A stretch of 6,750 bases of DNA from an uncultured Clostridia bacterium (GCA_904501765.1 CAJGCM010000117.1:1-6750); one strand, 5' to 3'. Positions 1-6,478 are shown, counted from the stretch's first letter. Notes: generated by a model not told the origin, from the letters alone. Program-made: numbers and translations.

Positions 1-323
1 AGGATGGTGTCCATCATACCGGGCATGGATGCTCTCGCGCCGGAACGAACCGAAACGAGAAGGGGATTCTTCTTGTCGCCGAACTTCTTGCCGGTAACCT
101 CTTCCATCTTTACGATGTACTCATTGATTTCAGCCTGAATTGCGGGGTTGATCTGTCTGCCGTCCTCATAGTACTGTGTGCAAGCCTCAGTTGTGATTGT
201 GAAGCCCTGGGGAACGGGAAGACCGATGTGTGTCATCTCAGCAAGGTTAGCACCCTTACCGCCGAGAAGGTTACGCATGTCCTTATTTCCTTCGGAAAAG
301 AGGTAGACATACTTCTTGTTCAT
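1..323 (-). CDS. ppdK: Pyruvate, phosphate dikinase, N-terminal part (runs off left edge)
   Basis: The enzyme interconverts pyruvate, ATP and phosphate with phosphoenolpyruvate, AMP and pyrophosphate in the cytosol; in anaerobes it often serves PPi-linked glycolysis or PEP supply. The 107 visible codons begin MNKKYVYLFSEG and contain the start of the ATP-grasp nucleotide-binding domain. Visible signatures are GGKGANLAEM (about residues 21-30, with K23), GLPVPQGFTITTEAC (34-48) and SVRSGARASMPGMMDT (91-106, with R93). These match the family's ATP-binding lysine and arginine region. The family is usually about 870-900 residues, so most of the gene lies to the left. The ATG at 321-323 is supported by a GGAGG site seven bases upstream. 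Recognition of the family is firm; the physiological direction of the reaction cannot be told from here. Confidence 0.96.
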   Translation of the reverse strand, partial: MNKKYVYLFSEGNKDMRNLLGGKGANLAEMTHIGLPVPQGFTITTEACTQYYEDGRQINPAIQAEINEYIVKMEEVTGKKFGDKKNPLLVSVRSGARASMPGMMDTI

Positions 324-330
324 AAAAATT

Positions 331-335
331 CCTCC
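331..335 (-). promoter_or_regulatory. Ribosome binding site of ppdK
   Basis: The minus strand reads GGAGG here, seven bases before the ATG of ppdK. It is a near-perfect Shine-Dalgarno sequence and fixes the start codon. Confidence 0.9.
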
Positions 336-412
336 ATTATAAAATAAATTATTTTGACTTTCTTAAGCGGCAAAATTGCGTGACAAAAGTCGGCAATTCA
401 GCCGTAATTGAT

Positions 413-441
413 ATTATAGCATAATTTTTAATATTTTTCCA
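413..441 (-). promoter_or_regulatory. Probable sigma-A promoter of ppdK (extended -10)
   Basis: On the minus strand a perfect TATAAT (413-418) is preceded by TGC, making an extended -10. A weak -35, TGGAAA (436-441), lies 17 bases upstream. Transcription would start near 406, giving a leader of about 80 bases. The leader contains a small CGGC/GCCG stem with a 6-base loop (391-404). The promoter is inferred from sequence alone. Confidence 0.65.
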
Positions 442-652
442 TATAATATTGGCAATTTTTTCACAAATTAAAATTATTTACAATTTATTAACATTTTAAA
501 AGGCATAAATTATAAAAAATCCGAAAGTTTTTCCGAAAATGTGAACTACTTTATAGAAAGAGCGCAGATTCTGCTATCCCTTTGCGGTAATAGTGATATT
601 TGAAATAATACTATTCCGACAGGATTTAGAAAGCCGCCCGTCACATCAGAGG
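442..652. other. AT-rich intergenic spacer between ppdK promoter and acyltransferase stop
   Basis: No open frame of note lies here. The part from about 442 to 545 is strongly AT-rich and could act as an UP element or a bent region upstream of the ppdK promoter. The part from 546 to 652 contains an 11-base palindrome (564-574, arms GCAGA/TCTGC) and an AT-rich hairpin, listed separately. I see no convincing rho-independent terminator for the acyltransferase gene: no GC-rich stem is followed by a T run in the minus direction. Read-through into ppdK therefore cannot be excluded. Confidence 0.5.
589..615. repeat. AT-rich inverted repeat downstream of the acyltransferase gene
   Basis: The arms AATAGT (589-594) and ACTATT (610-615) pair perfectly. 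A G-T pair follows, then one mismatch, then TAT/ATA around a 5-base loop. The stem is AT-rich and no T run follows it on either strand, so it is not a typical terminator. It might be an mRNA 3'-end structure for the acyltransferase gene, or chance in AT-rich DNA. Confidence 0.35.
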
Positions 653-1966
653 CTAAGTGTTGTTCTCTTCGTGATGGCTGTGGTCGCAGCCGCCGCAGTG
701 AAGCAGGTGGAACTCTCGGTTTTGGTGTAGCTTGTAAAGCTCCTCTGCCAAAAGCCTGATTTTTGCAACGGGAGTATTATCCTTCGGGAAGCAGTAGTAA
801 AGAATACTCATATCTCCGAGGGAAACCGTATCGCCTATCTCGTACCAGAAGAAATCTGCGTTTACGCTGTAGGATGCGATAGCTTTCTGATGGAAATTCA
901 GCTTACCCTCGCAGCCCGTAAGCAAAAATCCCTCTGCCGTGTGGGTAAGAGTTCCTTCGCCTACCATATAGATTCCTTTGTAATCTTTCATTATTCCTAT
1001 ATTAACGGGAATATTCAAGGAATAGTTGGGAACCAAAAGCTCCTCTCTTGCGCATTTTCTTTCAAAATCAAACCAGTCGGGAATATGCGAGAATTCCGTT
1101 TTCCCGTCGTCAGCCGAAATTTCGCCAAGCTCTGTCAGGGTATAGGTTTTTCCGCAGGCTGCGCAGGAAAGCTTAATACCTTCGCCCTTCATATGTCCCT
1201 CCTTGCCGCAGGCAGGGCAGCGATAGAGAATTCTTTCAAGCCCCGTGGCTCTGAAATCCTCAGTGACCCTGATGCCCGAGTCCCTTTGCCAGGCAAAGTT
1301 ATCGAAGGCGAAGGCGGTCTTTATTCTTTCGCCGATTTCTGCGTCGGACAGACTACTGCACTCTTCTTTTGTGAAAAGCGTCTTTATCTCGGCGCTGACA
1401 GGCACCTTCCTTTGGCGGAGCTCGTTGTATAAGGGGTCCATGGTAAATGCGCCCCTCGTTTCAATATAAACAACGTTGACCTTCAACATTCTGATAAGTC
1501 CGGATAGGTAAGAGGGAAGAGTTGTGCTTCTTCCGTCAAAGGAATATCCCGCCTCGGGGTACATAAGTACGCTTTGACCCCCACCGATAACTGTCTTAAT
1601 ATCTCTTACAAGAGATAAATCCGCAATAAATTTTTTTGTGGGAATACAGCCGAGCCACCTCATAAGCCAAGCCTTGCCCACAAGTGCGTCGTGAGCGCAT
1701 ATTATCGAAAAGGGGCGTGGATAAAGCAGCTTTTCTGCGATTTTCAAATCTATGAAGCTTGAGTGGTTCATAAGTATCAGGCAAGGTCCCTCTGATTTAT
1801 CGGGAAGCTTTCCTGAAAAGGAGAAATCGGCAGAGCGAAGCTCTATATCCGATAGAATTTTAGCCAGAGTGCGGATAAGAAATCCGGGCTTCCTCGGCTT
1901 TTTATGCTTTACCTCGGGGATTTTAAGAACCTCGTCATAGCTTTTTTCAAAAACCTTGATTTTCAT
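653..1966 (-). CDS. PlsC-type (lysophospholipid) acyltransferase with C-terminal zinc ribbon
   Basis: This 437-residue protein has an LPLAT/PlsC acyltransferase core. NHSSFID (residues 67-73) is the catalytic H-x4-D motif, with H68 and D73. YPEAG (136-140) fits the conserved acceptor-binding EG-type block, although the usual Glu-Gly is Glu-Ala-Gly here. Such enzymes move acyl groups onto lysophospholipids or glycerol phosphates at the inner membrane face. Bacterial PlsC is normally about 200-260 residues; here about 190 more follow. They include a zinc ribbon with CPAC (250-253) and CAAC (268-271), an unrecognised C-terminal domain, and a Cys/His-rich tail (423-432). No clear transmembrane segment is visible. 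The ATG has an AGAGG site at good spacing and the stop is TAG. The gene is divergent from the permease. Acceptor and exact function are not determined; an equally possible reading is a regulatory or lipid-modifying relative. Confidence 0.85.
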   Translation of the reverse strand: MKIKVFEKSYDEVLKIPEVKHKKPRKPGFLIRTLAKILSDIELRSADFSFSGKLPDKSEGPCLILMNHSSFIDLKIAEKLLYPRPFSIICAHDALVGKAWLMRWLGCIPTKKFIADLSLVRDIKTVIGGGQSVLMYPEAGYSFDGRSTTLPSYLSGLIRMLKVNVVYIETRGAFTMDPLYNELRQRKVPVSAEIKTLFTKEECSSLSDAEIGERIKTAFAFDNFAWQRDSGIRVTEDFRATGLERILYRCPACGKEGHMKGEGIKLSCAACGKTYTLTELGEISADDGKTEFSHIPDWFDFERKCAREELLVPNYSLNIPVNIGIMKDYKGIYMVGEGTLTHTAEGFLLTGCEGKLNFHQKAIASYSVNADFFWYEIGDTVSLGDMSILYYCFPKDNTPVAKIRLLAEELYKLHQNREFHLLHCGGCDHSHHEENNT

Positions 1967-1972
1967 AAATAA

Positions 1973-1978
1973 CCTCTC
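1973..1978 (-). promoter_or_regulatory. Ribosome binding site of the acyltransferase gene
   Basis: GAGAGG on the minus strand lies six bases before the ATG at 1964-1966. It supports that start. Confidence 0.75.
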
Positions 1979-2062
1979 AAAGTGTTTTTCGGCGCAGGTA
2001 TTTTTTGTGAAACTTACAGTCGTTTAACAGCCCCGCCGAGCTTTACTTTACGTCACATCAGC

Positions 2063-2091
2063 ATTTTACCATATATAAGCTCCTTTTTCAA
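2063..2091 (-). promoter_or_regulatory. Probable sigma-A promoter of the acyltransferase gene
   Basis: On the minus strand TTGAAA (2086-2091, five of six consensus bases) lies exactly 17 bases from TAAAAT (2063-2068, five of six). The -10 is preceded by TGG, so it is an extended -10. Transcription would start near 2056, leaving a leader of about 90 bases. Confidence 0.75.
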
Positions 2092-2097
2092 CAGAAA

Positions 2098-2118
2098 CGT
2101 GACAAATTCGGCAATTTG
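2098..2118. promoter_or_regulatory. Possible operator or UP-region palindrome in the divergent spacer
   Basis: The arms CAAATT (2103-2108) and AATTTG (2113-2118) form a perfect inverted repeat around CGGC. The site lies just upstream of the -35 of the acyltransferase promoter. Its left part closely matches a stretch in the ppdK leader (379-398). Both the match and the palindrome are visible in the sequence; a regulatory role is inference. Confidence 0.35.
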
Positions 2119-2201
2119 ACTGTTTTTTGAAAATATTTTAGTGTATTTGCCGAAAAGCATCGGTTTGTACGAAAGAAAAAAATGGTATTTCAGTCGGGGT
2201 A

Positions 2202-2230
2202 TTGCATTCGGTGCGAAAACATAGTAAAAT
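2202..2230 (+). promoter_or_regulatory. Possible promoter of the permease gene
   Basis: TTGCAT (2202-2207) and TAAAAT (2225-2230) are 17 bases apart. The -10 is good and the -35 is weak. Transcription would start near 2237, giving a leader of about 64 bases to the ATG at 2301. The rest of the 1967-2300 spacer holds the acyltransferase promoter, a palindrome and AT-rich sequence, with no gene that I can support. Confidence 0.5.
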
Positions 2231-2285
2231 TATATTAGAATTCCCCTGAATAAACGGCATTGTGACAGATAAAGTATTGCCGGAG

Positions 2286-2292
2286 AAAGGTG
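2286..2292 (+). promoter_or_regulatory. Ribosome binding site that sets the permease start
   Basis: AAAGGTG lies about 8-10 bases before the ATG at 2301. A GTG at 2262 is also in frame, but nothing resembling a Shine-Dalgarno site precedes it. The ATG therefore is preferred. Confidence 0.6.
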
Positions 2293-2300
2293 CTTTTAAA

Positions 2301-3680
2301 ATGCAGAATTTAACGAAAAAATTTGGGTTGCCTATGGCGATATGTATGGTAGTCGGCATAGTTATAGGCTCGGGCATTTTCTTTAAAGCCCAGGACGTAC
2401 TTGAAATTACCGGCGGCAATACTCTTCTCGGAATTGTTGCCTGGCTAATAGGCGGCGCAATAATGGTAGTATTCACCGCCACCTTTGCCATAATGGCAAC
2501 GAAATACGAAAAAAACAACGGAGTTATGGACTATGCTGAGGCAACCTGCGGGAGCGGATACGCCTATTTTATCGGGTGGTTTTTAACAACTATATATTAT
2601 CCCGCAATGACCTCTGTTCTTGCATGGGTATGCGCCAGATATACTATGGTATGCTTCTTCGGCTACACGGCAAACAGTCCCGAAGCTCTTTTCGGAGCGC
2701 CAACCATTCTGATAGCGGCGCTTTACCTTGTGGTTATGTACTTTATAAACACCGTATCCCCGAAGCTTGCGGGAAAAATTCAGGTGTCCTCAACGGTTAT
2801 AAAATTGATACCCATAGTCCTGATTGCCATAGTAGGCACCGTAGCAGGTCTTGTAAACGGAACTCTCGGTGAGAATTTCTTATCCTCACAAACGGTAGAT
2901 GCCACATTTGGCGAGGGTGAGGGCGCAGGCCTTTTTGCCGCTGTTTGCTGCACTGCCTTTGCATACGAAGGGTGGATAATCGCAACCTCTATAAATGCGG
3001 AAATCAAGGATTCCAAAAGGAACCTTCCCATAGCCCTGCTCTTCGGCTCTCTGATAGTAGTCGCCGCCTACGTTCTCTATTACGTTGGAATACTCGGCTT
3101 TGCCGATTCTGCCACCCTTATTGATAAGGGTACAAACGAAGCCTTTAAATTCTTCGGAACAGTTGGAAATGCGCTAATCAATTTCTTTATAGTAGTATCC
3201 TGCCTCGGTACGCTGAACGGCCTTACCGTTGCCCTCTGCCGTGGTATGTTCTCCCTTGCGGTAAGAGGCGAGGGACCTAAACCCGATATGTTCTCGGAAA
3301 TAGATAAGGAATCGGGTATGCCCACCAATTCCGGCATCTTCGGTCTGTTCGTTTGTATTCTGTGGTTCGCCTTCTTCATAGGCGGGCAGTTCTTCGGATG
3401 GTTTGGCGAATTCGCCTTTGATTCCTCCGAGCTCCCAATAATTACAATATACCCCCTTTACGTTCCAATGCTACTGTCCTTTATGATAAAGCATAAGGAG
3501 CTTGGAATATTCAAGCGCTTTGTTCTTCCCACCCTTTGCATCGTAGGCGCAGGGGTTATGGTTATGGCAAGTATCTTCCGCCATGGTTTGGATAATATCT
3601 GGTATCTCATAGTCTTTGCGGTAGTTATGCTGATAGGCGCAGTACTTTATTTCAGAAGAAGAGGGAACTCCCGAATTTAA
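2301..3680 (+). CDS. APC-superfamily amino acid permease (LAT/SteT-like)
   Basis: A 459-residue integral membrane protein with about twelve hydrophobic segments (roughly residues 11-29, 41-67, 88-112, 134-150, 165-186, 210-230, 244-266, 289-313, 345-366, 376-396, 406-425, 433-452). GSGIF (23-27) in segment 1 is the substrate-backbone-binding signature of APC transporters. FAYEGW (220-225) followed by EIKDSKRNLP (234-243) matches segment 6 and the following loop of L-type and SteT-like amino acid exchangers. It should move amino acids across the cytoplasmic membrane; the substrate and the choice between exchange and proton symport cannot be read here. Length is typical. An upstream in-frame GTG (2262) would add 13 residues (MTDKVLPEKGAFK) that family members do not need, so I start at the ATG with AAAGGTG before it. 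The gene appears monocistronic: own promoter, and a strong terminator after it. Confidence 0.92.
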   Translation: MQNLTKKFGLPMAICMVVGIVIGSGIFFKAQDVLEITGGNTLLGIVAWLIGGAIMVVFTATFAIMATKYEKNNGVMDYAEATCGSGYAYFIGWFLTTIYYPAMTSVLAWVCARYTMVCFFGYTANSPEALFGAPTILIAALYLVVMYFINTVSPKLAGKIQVSSTVIKLIPIVLIAIVGTVAGLVNGTLGENFLSSQTVDATFGEGEGAGLFAAVCCTAFAYEGWIIATSINAEIKDSKRNLPIALLFGSLIVVAAYVLYYVGILGFADSATLIDKGTNEAFKFFGTVGNALINFFIVVSCLGTLNGLTVALCRGMFSLAVRGEGPKPDMFSEIDKESGMPTNSGIFGLFVCILWFAFFIGGQFFGWFGEFAFDSSELPIITIYPLYVPMLLSFMIKHKELGIFKRFVLPTLCIVGAGVMVMASIFRHGLDNIWYLIVFAVVMLIGAVLYFRRRGNSRI

Positions 3681-3742
3681 GCGCAACCTAATAAAGGGAT
3701 GCGTCCCCCGGCGTAATCGAATAAAAATAAAAGCTTCTTTGA

Positions 3743-3806
3743 CAGAAAGAGAGAACACTACGGATAACGTTTTGTCCTCTCTTTCTGCTTTTCATTTTAG
3801 TTTTTT
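3743..3806 (+). terminator. Rho-independent terminator of the permease gene
   Basis: A perfect 11-bp stem is formed by CAGAAAGAGAG (3743-3753) and CTCTCTTTCTG (3777-3787), with a 23-base loop. T-rich sequence follows, ending in six Ts (3801-3806). It lies 62 bases after the permease stop and 20 bases before the -35 of the next operon, so it separates the two units. The loop is longer than usual. Confidence 0.75.
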
Positions 3807-3825
3807 GAAAAGTTAGTAATTCTTA

Positions 3826-3854
3826 TTGACAAATGAGAATATATATGATAACAT
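3826..3854 (+). promoter_or_regulatory. Promoter of the arsR-HMA-ATPase metal operon
   Basis: A perfect TTGACA (3826-3831), a 17-base spacer and TAACAT (3849-3854) preceded by TGA (extended -10) make a good sigma-A promoter. The start point would be near 3861, inside the inverted repeat at 3852-3873. Repressor binding would therefore block transcription directly. Confidence 0.75.
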
Positions 3855-3873
3855 ATGAACAGATATTCATATG
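3852..3873. promoter_or_regulatory. ArsR/SmtB-type operator
   Basis: The arms CATATGAA (3852-3859) and TTCATATG (3866-3873) form a perfect 8-bp inverted repeat around the six bases CAGATA. Size, AT-richness and TGAA/TTCA half-sites resemble the imperfect dyads bound by ArsR/SmtB repressors. It overlaps the end of the -10 and the expected start point. It is most likely the autoregulatory site of the repressor encoded next. Confidence 0.8.
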
Positions 3874-3876
3874 AAC

Positions 3877-3881
3877 GGAGG
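3877..3881 (+). promoter_or_regulatory. Ribosome binding site that sets the arsR-family start
   Basis: GGAGG lies seven bases before the ATG at 3889. An earlier in-frame ATG at 3871 lies inside the operator, about 10 bases from the predicted transcript start and with no Shine-Dalgarno site. The later ATG therefore is chosen. Confidence 0.85.
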
Positions 3882-3888
3882 CTCATAT

Positions 3889-4233
3889 ATGCACGACCAT
3901 AAAAATCTTTTAGAGAGGGTGGCGGCGGATATGCCGAGCGACAGCTTTCTTTTGAAGCTGTCGGAGCTTTACAAAACTTTCTCAGACGGGACTCGTATGA
4001 AAATTCTGTTTTCTCTTTACGAAGCGCCGATGTGCGTATGCGCCATAGCCGAGCTTCTCGGTATGACCCAGTCTGCAATATCCCATCAGCTAAAAACCCT
4101 GAAGGACAGTAAGCTCGTAACCTCGAGAAGAGAGGGGAAAACTGTTTATTACAGCCTTGCGGACGACCACGTCAAAAGCATTATAGCCATAGGGTGCGAG
4201 CATTTGCTGGAAGACGGCGGCGCAGAAATTTAA
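3889..4233 (+). CDS. ArsR/SmtB-family metal-sensing repressor (CadC/SmtB-like)
   Basis: A 114-residue winged-helix repressor expected to bind the operator upstream and release it when metal binds. The recognition-helix region MTQSAISHQLKTLKDSKLV (59-77) and the wing REGKTVYYSL (81-90) are typical. Two candidate metal sites are visible. An alpha-3-type site has C49 and C51 in MCVC, as in CadC and ArsR, possibly joined by H2 and H4 of the MHDH N-terminus. A complete alpha-5-type site has D92-x-H94, H105 and E108, with the D-x-H-x10-H-x2-E spacing of zinc sensors such as SmtB. The order repressor, HMA protein, P1B-2 pump points to Zn, Cd or Pb rather than arsenic. It is first in its operon, 25 bases before the HMA gene. 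The family call is firm; the metal is inferred. Confidence 0.93.
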   Translation: MHDHKNLLERVAADMPSDSFLLKLSELYKTFSDGTRMKILFSLYEAPMCVCAIAELLGMTQSAISHQLKTLKDSKLVTSRREGKTVYYSLADDHVKSIIAIGCEHLLEDGGAEI

Positions 4234-4258
4234 TTTACATGAAAGGAAATGACGGAAA

Positions 4259-4480
4259 ATGAAAAAAACTTTTAAAATGACAGACCTTGAATGCGCTCAT
4301 TGCGCAGCGAAAATGGAGGATAAAATTAAGGGGCTTGAAGGAGTGATATACGCAAGTGTCAATTTCTTCTCCCAGAAGCTTATTATCGAGGCGGAGGACT
4401 CTAAATTTGATTCAGTTCTTCGGGAAGCGGTTAAAATAATCAAGAAGATTGAGCCGGACTGCGGCGTTGAGATAAAATGA
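4259..4480 (+). CDS. Free-standing heavy-metal-associated (HMA) domain protein
   Basis: This 73-residue protein is a single HMA domain of the ferredoxin-like fold. The metal loop is LECAHCAAKMED (10-21), with C12 and C15 as ligands and H14 between them. KGLEGVIYASVNFFSQKLII (24-43) follows and matches the usual second and third strands. Such domains bind soft or borderline metals in the cytosol and pass them to P1B ATPases. Here it probably substitutes for the N-terminal HMA domain that the downstream pump lacks. It lies 25 bases after the repressor gene, and its stop overlaps the pump's start as ATGA, implying translational coupling. AAAGGA (4242-4247) precedes the ATG at a rather long spacing of about 11 bases. 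By its neighbours it serves Zn/Cd/Pb rather than copper; copper remains possible from the CxxC alone. Confidence 0.9.
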   Translation: MKKTFKMTDLECAHCAAKMEDKIKGLEGVIYASVNFFSQKLIIEAEDSKFDSVLREAVKIIKKIEPDCGVEIK

Positions 4481-6321
4481 AATTAACAGCTAAACAAAAG
4501 CGCTCACTTTTACGGATAATAATAGCAGCGCCTATTCTTATAGCAGCCGCTCTTATTCCTTGGAAAATTGCTTCTGTCATAGGCTTCGTTATTTGCTATC
4601 TGACGGTGGGATACGACGTTCTTATATCCAGTGTAAAGAGCATTTTCAGAGGTGACATTTTTAATGAAAAATTCTTGATGTCGGTAGCAACCGTCGGCGC
4701 ATTCGCCATAGGCGAATTTCCCGAGGCGGCAGCGGTTATGCTCTTTTATCAGCTTGGCGAGCTGTTCCAGTCTATCGCCGTCGGGAAAAGCAGACGTTCT
4801 ATTGCGGCTCTTATGGATATAAAGCCCGAGGTGGCAATAGTTGTCAAGGACGTCGAGGAGCTTGAGCTTGACGTCGAGGAGATTTCCGCAGGGGATATAA
4901 TTATAGTAAGACCGGGTGATAAAATTCCCGTTGACGGGAAAATCGTATCGGGACATACTACGGTGGATAATTCCGCTCTTACAGGTGAAAGTGTGCCTGT
5001 CGAGTACGCAGAGGGCGATACCGTTATAAGCGGCGGCGTAAACCTCGGGAACGTCATAAGAATAGAGGCGCTTCGTGAGTATTCCGAAAGCACAGTTGCG
5101 AAAATTCTTGAGCTTGTGGAAAATTCCTCGGAGCGGAAATCAAGGGTGGAAAAGTTTATCACCAGGTTTGCCAGGTGGTATACCCCTGCCGTGGTTATCG
5201 GCGCCCTTCTTATATCCATTCTTCCGCCCCTGATACTTGAAGAGTCGTTTCCGTTATGGATAGAAAGAGGGCTTATGTTCCTTGTAATGTCCTGCCCCTG
5301 CGCCCTCGTTATATCCGTTCCTCTGGCATTCTTCAGCGGCATAGGAAGTGCGTCAAGGCAGGGAATACTTATAAAGGGAGCTGAATATATGGAGAAGCTT
5401 GCGGGAGTGAGCACCTGCGTCTTCGACAAAACTGGAACTCTGACAGAGGGAAGATTCTCCGTAAAGAGCGTGAGCGCATCAGGCATATCACAGGAAGAGC
5501 TTATACGCATCGCCGCATCTGCCGAAAAATATTCAACCCACCCAATAGCTCTTTGCATCAAGGAGCGTGCAAAAGGCGTGTGTGACCTTGCAGTAAGCTC
5601 CGCCGAGGCGCTTCCCGGCTTTGGCGTGGTGGCGGAGGTTGAGGGTGATATATGCCTTGTAGGAAATCGAAAGCTACTTATAGAAAGAGGCGTCAGCCCC
5701 CTTTATCCCGACAGTGATTTTTTGTGTGTGCACGTAGCCCTCGGCGCAAGATACCTCGGCTTAATCGAGCTTGCCGATTCCCCTAAGGAGGAAGCGAAGG
5801 AGGCTATATCCGAGCTTAAGAGGTTAGGAGTAAAAAAATGCGTTATGCTCTCGGGTGATAAGGACTCAATAGCAAGGGCTGTCGGAAACAGCATAGGCAT
5901 AGACGAGGTATATTCCGAGCTGCTCCCTGCAGGTAAGGTTGAGCGCCTTGAAGTCTTGCTTGATAATAACGGCTCCGTTGCCTTCGTCGGCGATGGAATA
6001 AACGATGCCCCCGCCCTTGCCAGAGCAGACGTCGGCGTGGCTATGGGAGCCCTCGGCTCCGATGCGGCAATAGAGGCAGCGGATATAGTTCTTATGGACG
6101 ATAAGCTGAAGGGACTTGCAGCGGCGCGCCGCATTTCAAAGAAGACTCTCTCAGTTGCGTATCAGAACGTAGTATTCTCCCTTGCCGTGAAAGCGGCAGT
6201 GCTTCTTTTCGGAATTTTTGTGGAAGCTAATATGTGGCTTGCGGTCTTTGCCGACGTAGGAGTTATGGTGCTGGCGATACTCAATTCTATGAGGAATATG
6301 AGGAAGCCGAAGGCTAATTGA
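4477..6321 (+). CDS. cadA: P1B-2-type heavy-metal-translocating ATPase (Zn/Cd/Pb exporter, CadA/ZntA-like)
   Basis: A 614-residue membrane pump that uses ATP to expel divalent metal from the cytosol. The N-terminus goes straight into membrane segments (about 11-27, 30-52, 65-80, 81-100); two more lie near 232-253 and 260-287 and two near 560-602. Motifs in order are TGES (169-172, actuator), CPC (273-275, transport site), DKTGT (317-321, phosphorylated D317), HP (355-356), SGDK (459-462) and GDGINDAP (505-512). K572 and D593 in the last two segments have the same 21-residue spacing as the ZntA pair K693/D714, which supports Zn/Cd/Pb rather than copper. CadA/ZntA proteins usually carry one or more N-terminal HMA domains and exceed 700 residues; this one has none and relies on the separate upstream HMA protein. 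No strong Shine-Dalgarno site precedes it, so translation is probably coupled through the ATGA overlap. Confidence 0.95.
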   Translation: MKLTAKQKRSLLRIIIAAPILIAAALIPWKIASVIGFVICYLTVGYDVLISSVKSIFRGDIFNEKFLMSVATVGAFAIGEFPEAAAVMLFYQLGELFQSIAVGKSRRSIAALMDIKPEVAIVVKDVEELELDVEEISAGDIIIVRPGDKIPVDGKIVSGHTTVDNSALTGESVPVEYAEGDTVISGGVNLGNVIRIEALREYSESTVAKILELVENSSERKSRVEKFITRFARWYTPAVVIGALLISILPPLILEESFPLWIERGLMFLVMSCPCALVISVPLAFFSGIGSASRQGILIKGAEYMEKLAGVSTCVFDKTGTLTEGRFSVKSVSASGISQEELIRIAASAEKYSTHPIALCIKERAKGVCDLAVSSAEALPGFGVVAEVEGDICLVGNRKLLIERGVSPLYPDSDFLCVHVALGARYLGLIELADSPKEEAKEAISELKRLGVKKCVMLSGDKDSIARAVGNSIGIDEVYSELLPAGKVERLEVLLDNNGSVAFVGDGINDAPALARADVGVAMGALGSDAAIEAADIVLMDDKLKGLAAARRISKKTLSVAYQNVVFSLAVKAAVLLFGIFVEANMWLAVFADVGVMVLAILNSMRNMRKPKAN

Positions 6322-6478
6322 ATCAATCGGAAGTGGATAAAAAACAAGCAGGAAGAAAACCTTTAAATTTCTGTCCTTGACAAAGAACGCACAATATACC
6401 GCCACCAGGGTTAAAACACACAGAACGAAATGATATCAAACATTTCAGCTTTAAAATATTCAGCTTGCCAATGCGAAA
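6322..6478. other. Non-coding spacer after the pump gene with small repeats
   Basis: No gene and no terminator are visible directly after the pump. The spacer contains a small hairpin, GAAATG (6427-6432) with CATTTC (6441-6446), around an 8-base loop. It also has a direct repeat of TTCAGCTT (6444-6451 and 6459-6466). The CATTTC arm overlaps an ATTTCA (6442-6447), the word that punctuates the array that follows. The transcript of the metal operon may run through here. Confidence 0.45.

Noticed and set aside
336..341. Perfect TATAAT on the minus strand directly next to the ppdK ribosome site
   Set aside because: A transcript starting 7 bases downstream would lack the GGAGG site, and no -35 lies at the right distance. 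The extended -10 at 413-421 fits better.
890..1432. Plus-strand open frame of 180 codons opposite the acyltransferase gene
   Set aside because: It overlaps a well-supported minus-strand gene with catalytic and zinc-ribbon motifs, and its product has no recognisable feature.
2262..2300. Thirteen-residue N-terminal extension of the permease from GTG
   Set aside because: There is no Shine-Dalgarno site before the GTG, and the extension is charged sequence not expected before the first membrane segment. The ATG at 2301 has AAAGGTG before it.
3696..3707. GGGA/TCCC mini-hairpin after the permease stop as a terminator
   Set aside because: The stem has only four pairs and no T run follows. The 11-bp stem at 3743-3787 with its T-rich tail is far better.
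4249..4275. Eight-codon frame starting at 4249 just before the HMA gene
   Set aside because: It is very short and out of frame with the HMA gene. A leader-peptide role cannot be supported; it overlaps the true start by chance.
4749..5561. Long minus-strand open frame of 270 codons opposite the pump gene
   Set aside because: It is antisense to a complete P-type ATPase with all motifs. Its translation is a serine/threonine-rich shadow without recognisable domains, and no ribosome site is evident.
6377..6400. TTGACA followed by TATACC as a plus-strand promoter after the pump gene
   Set aside because: The spacer is only about 12 bases, no acceptable -10 lies at 16-18 bases, and no gene follows.
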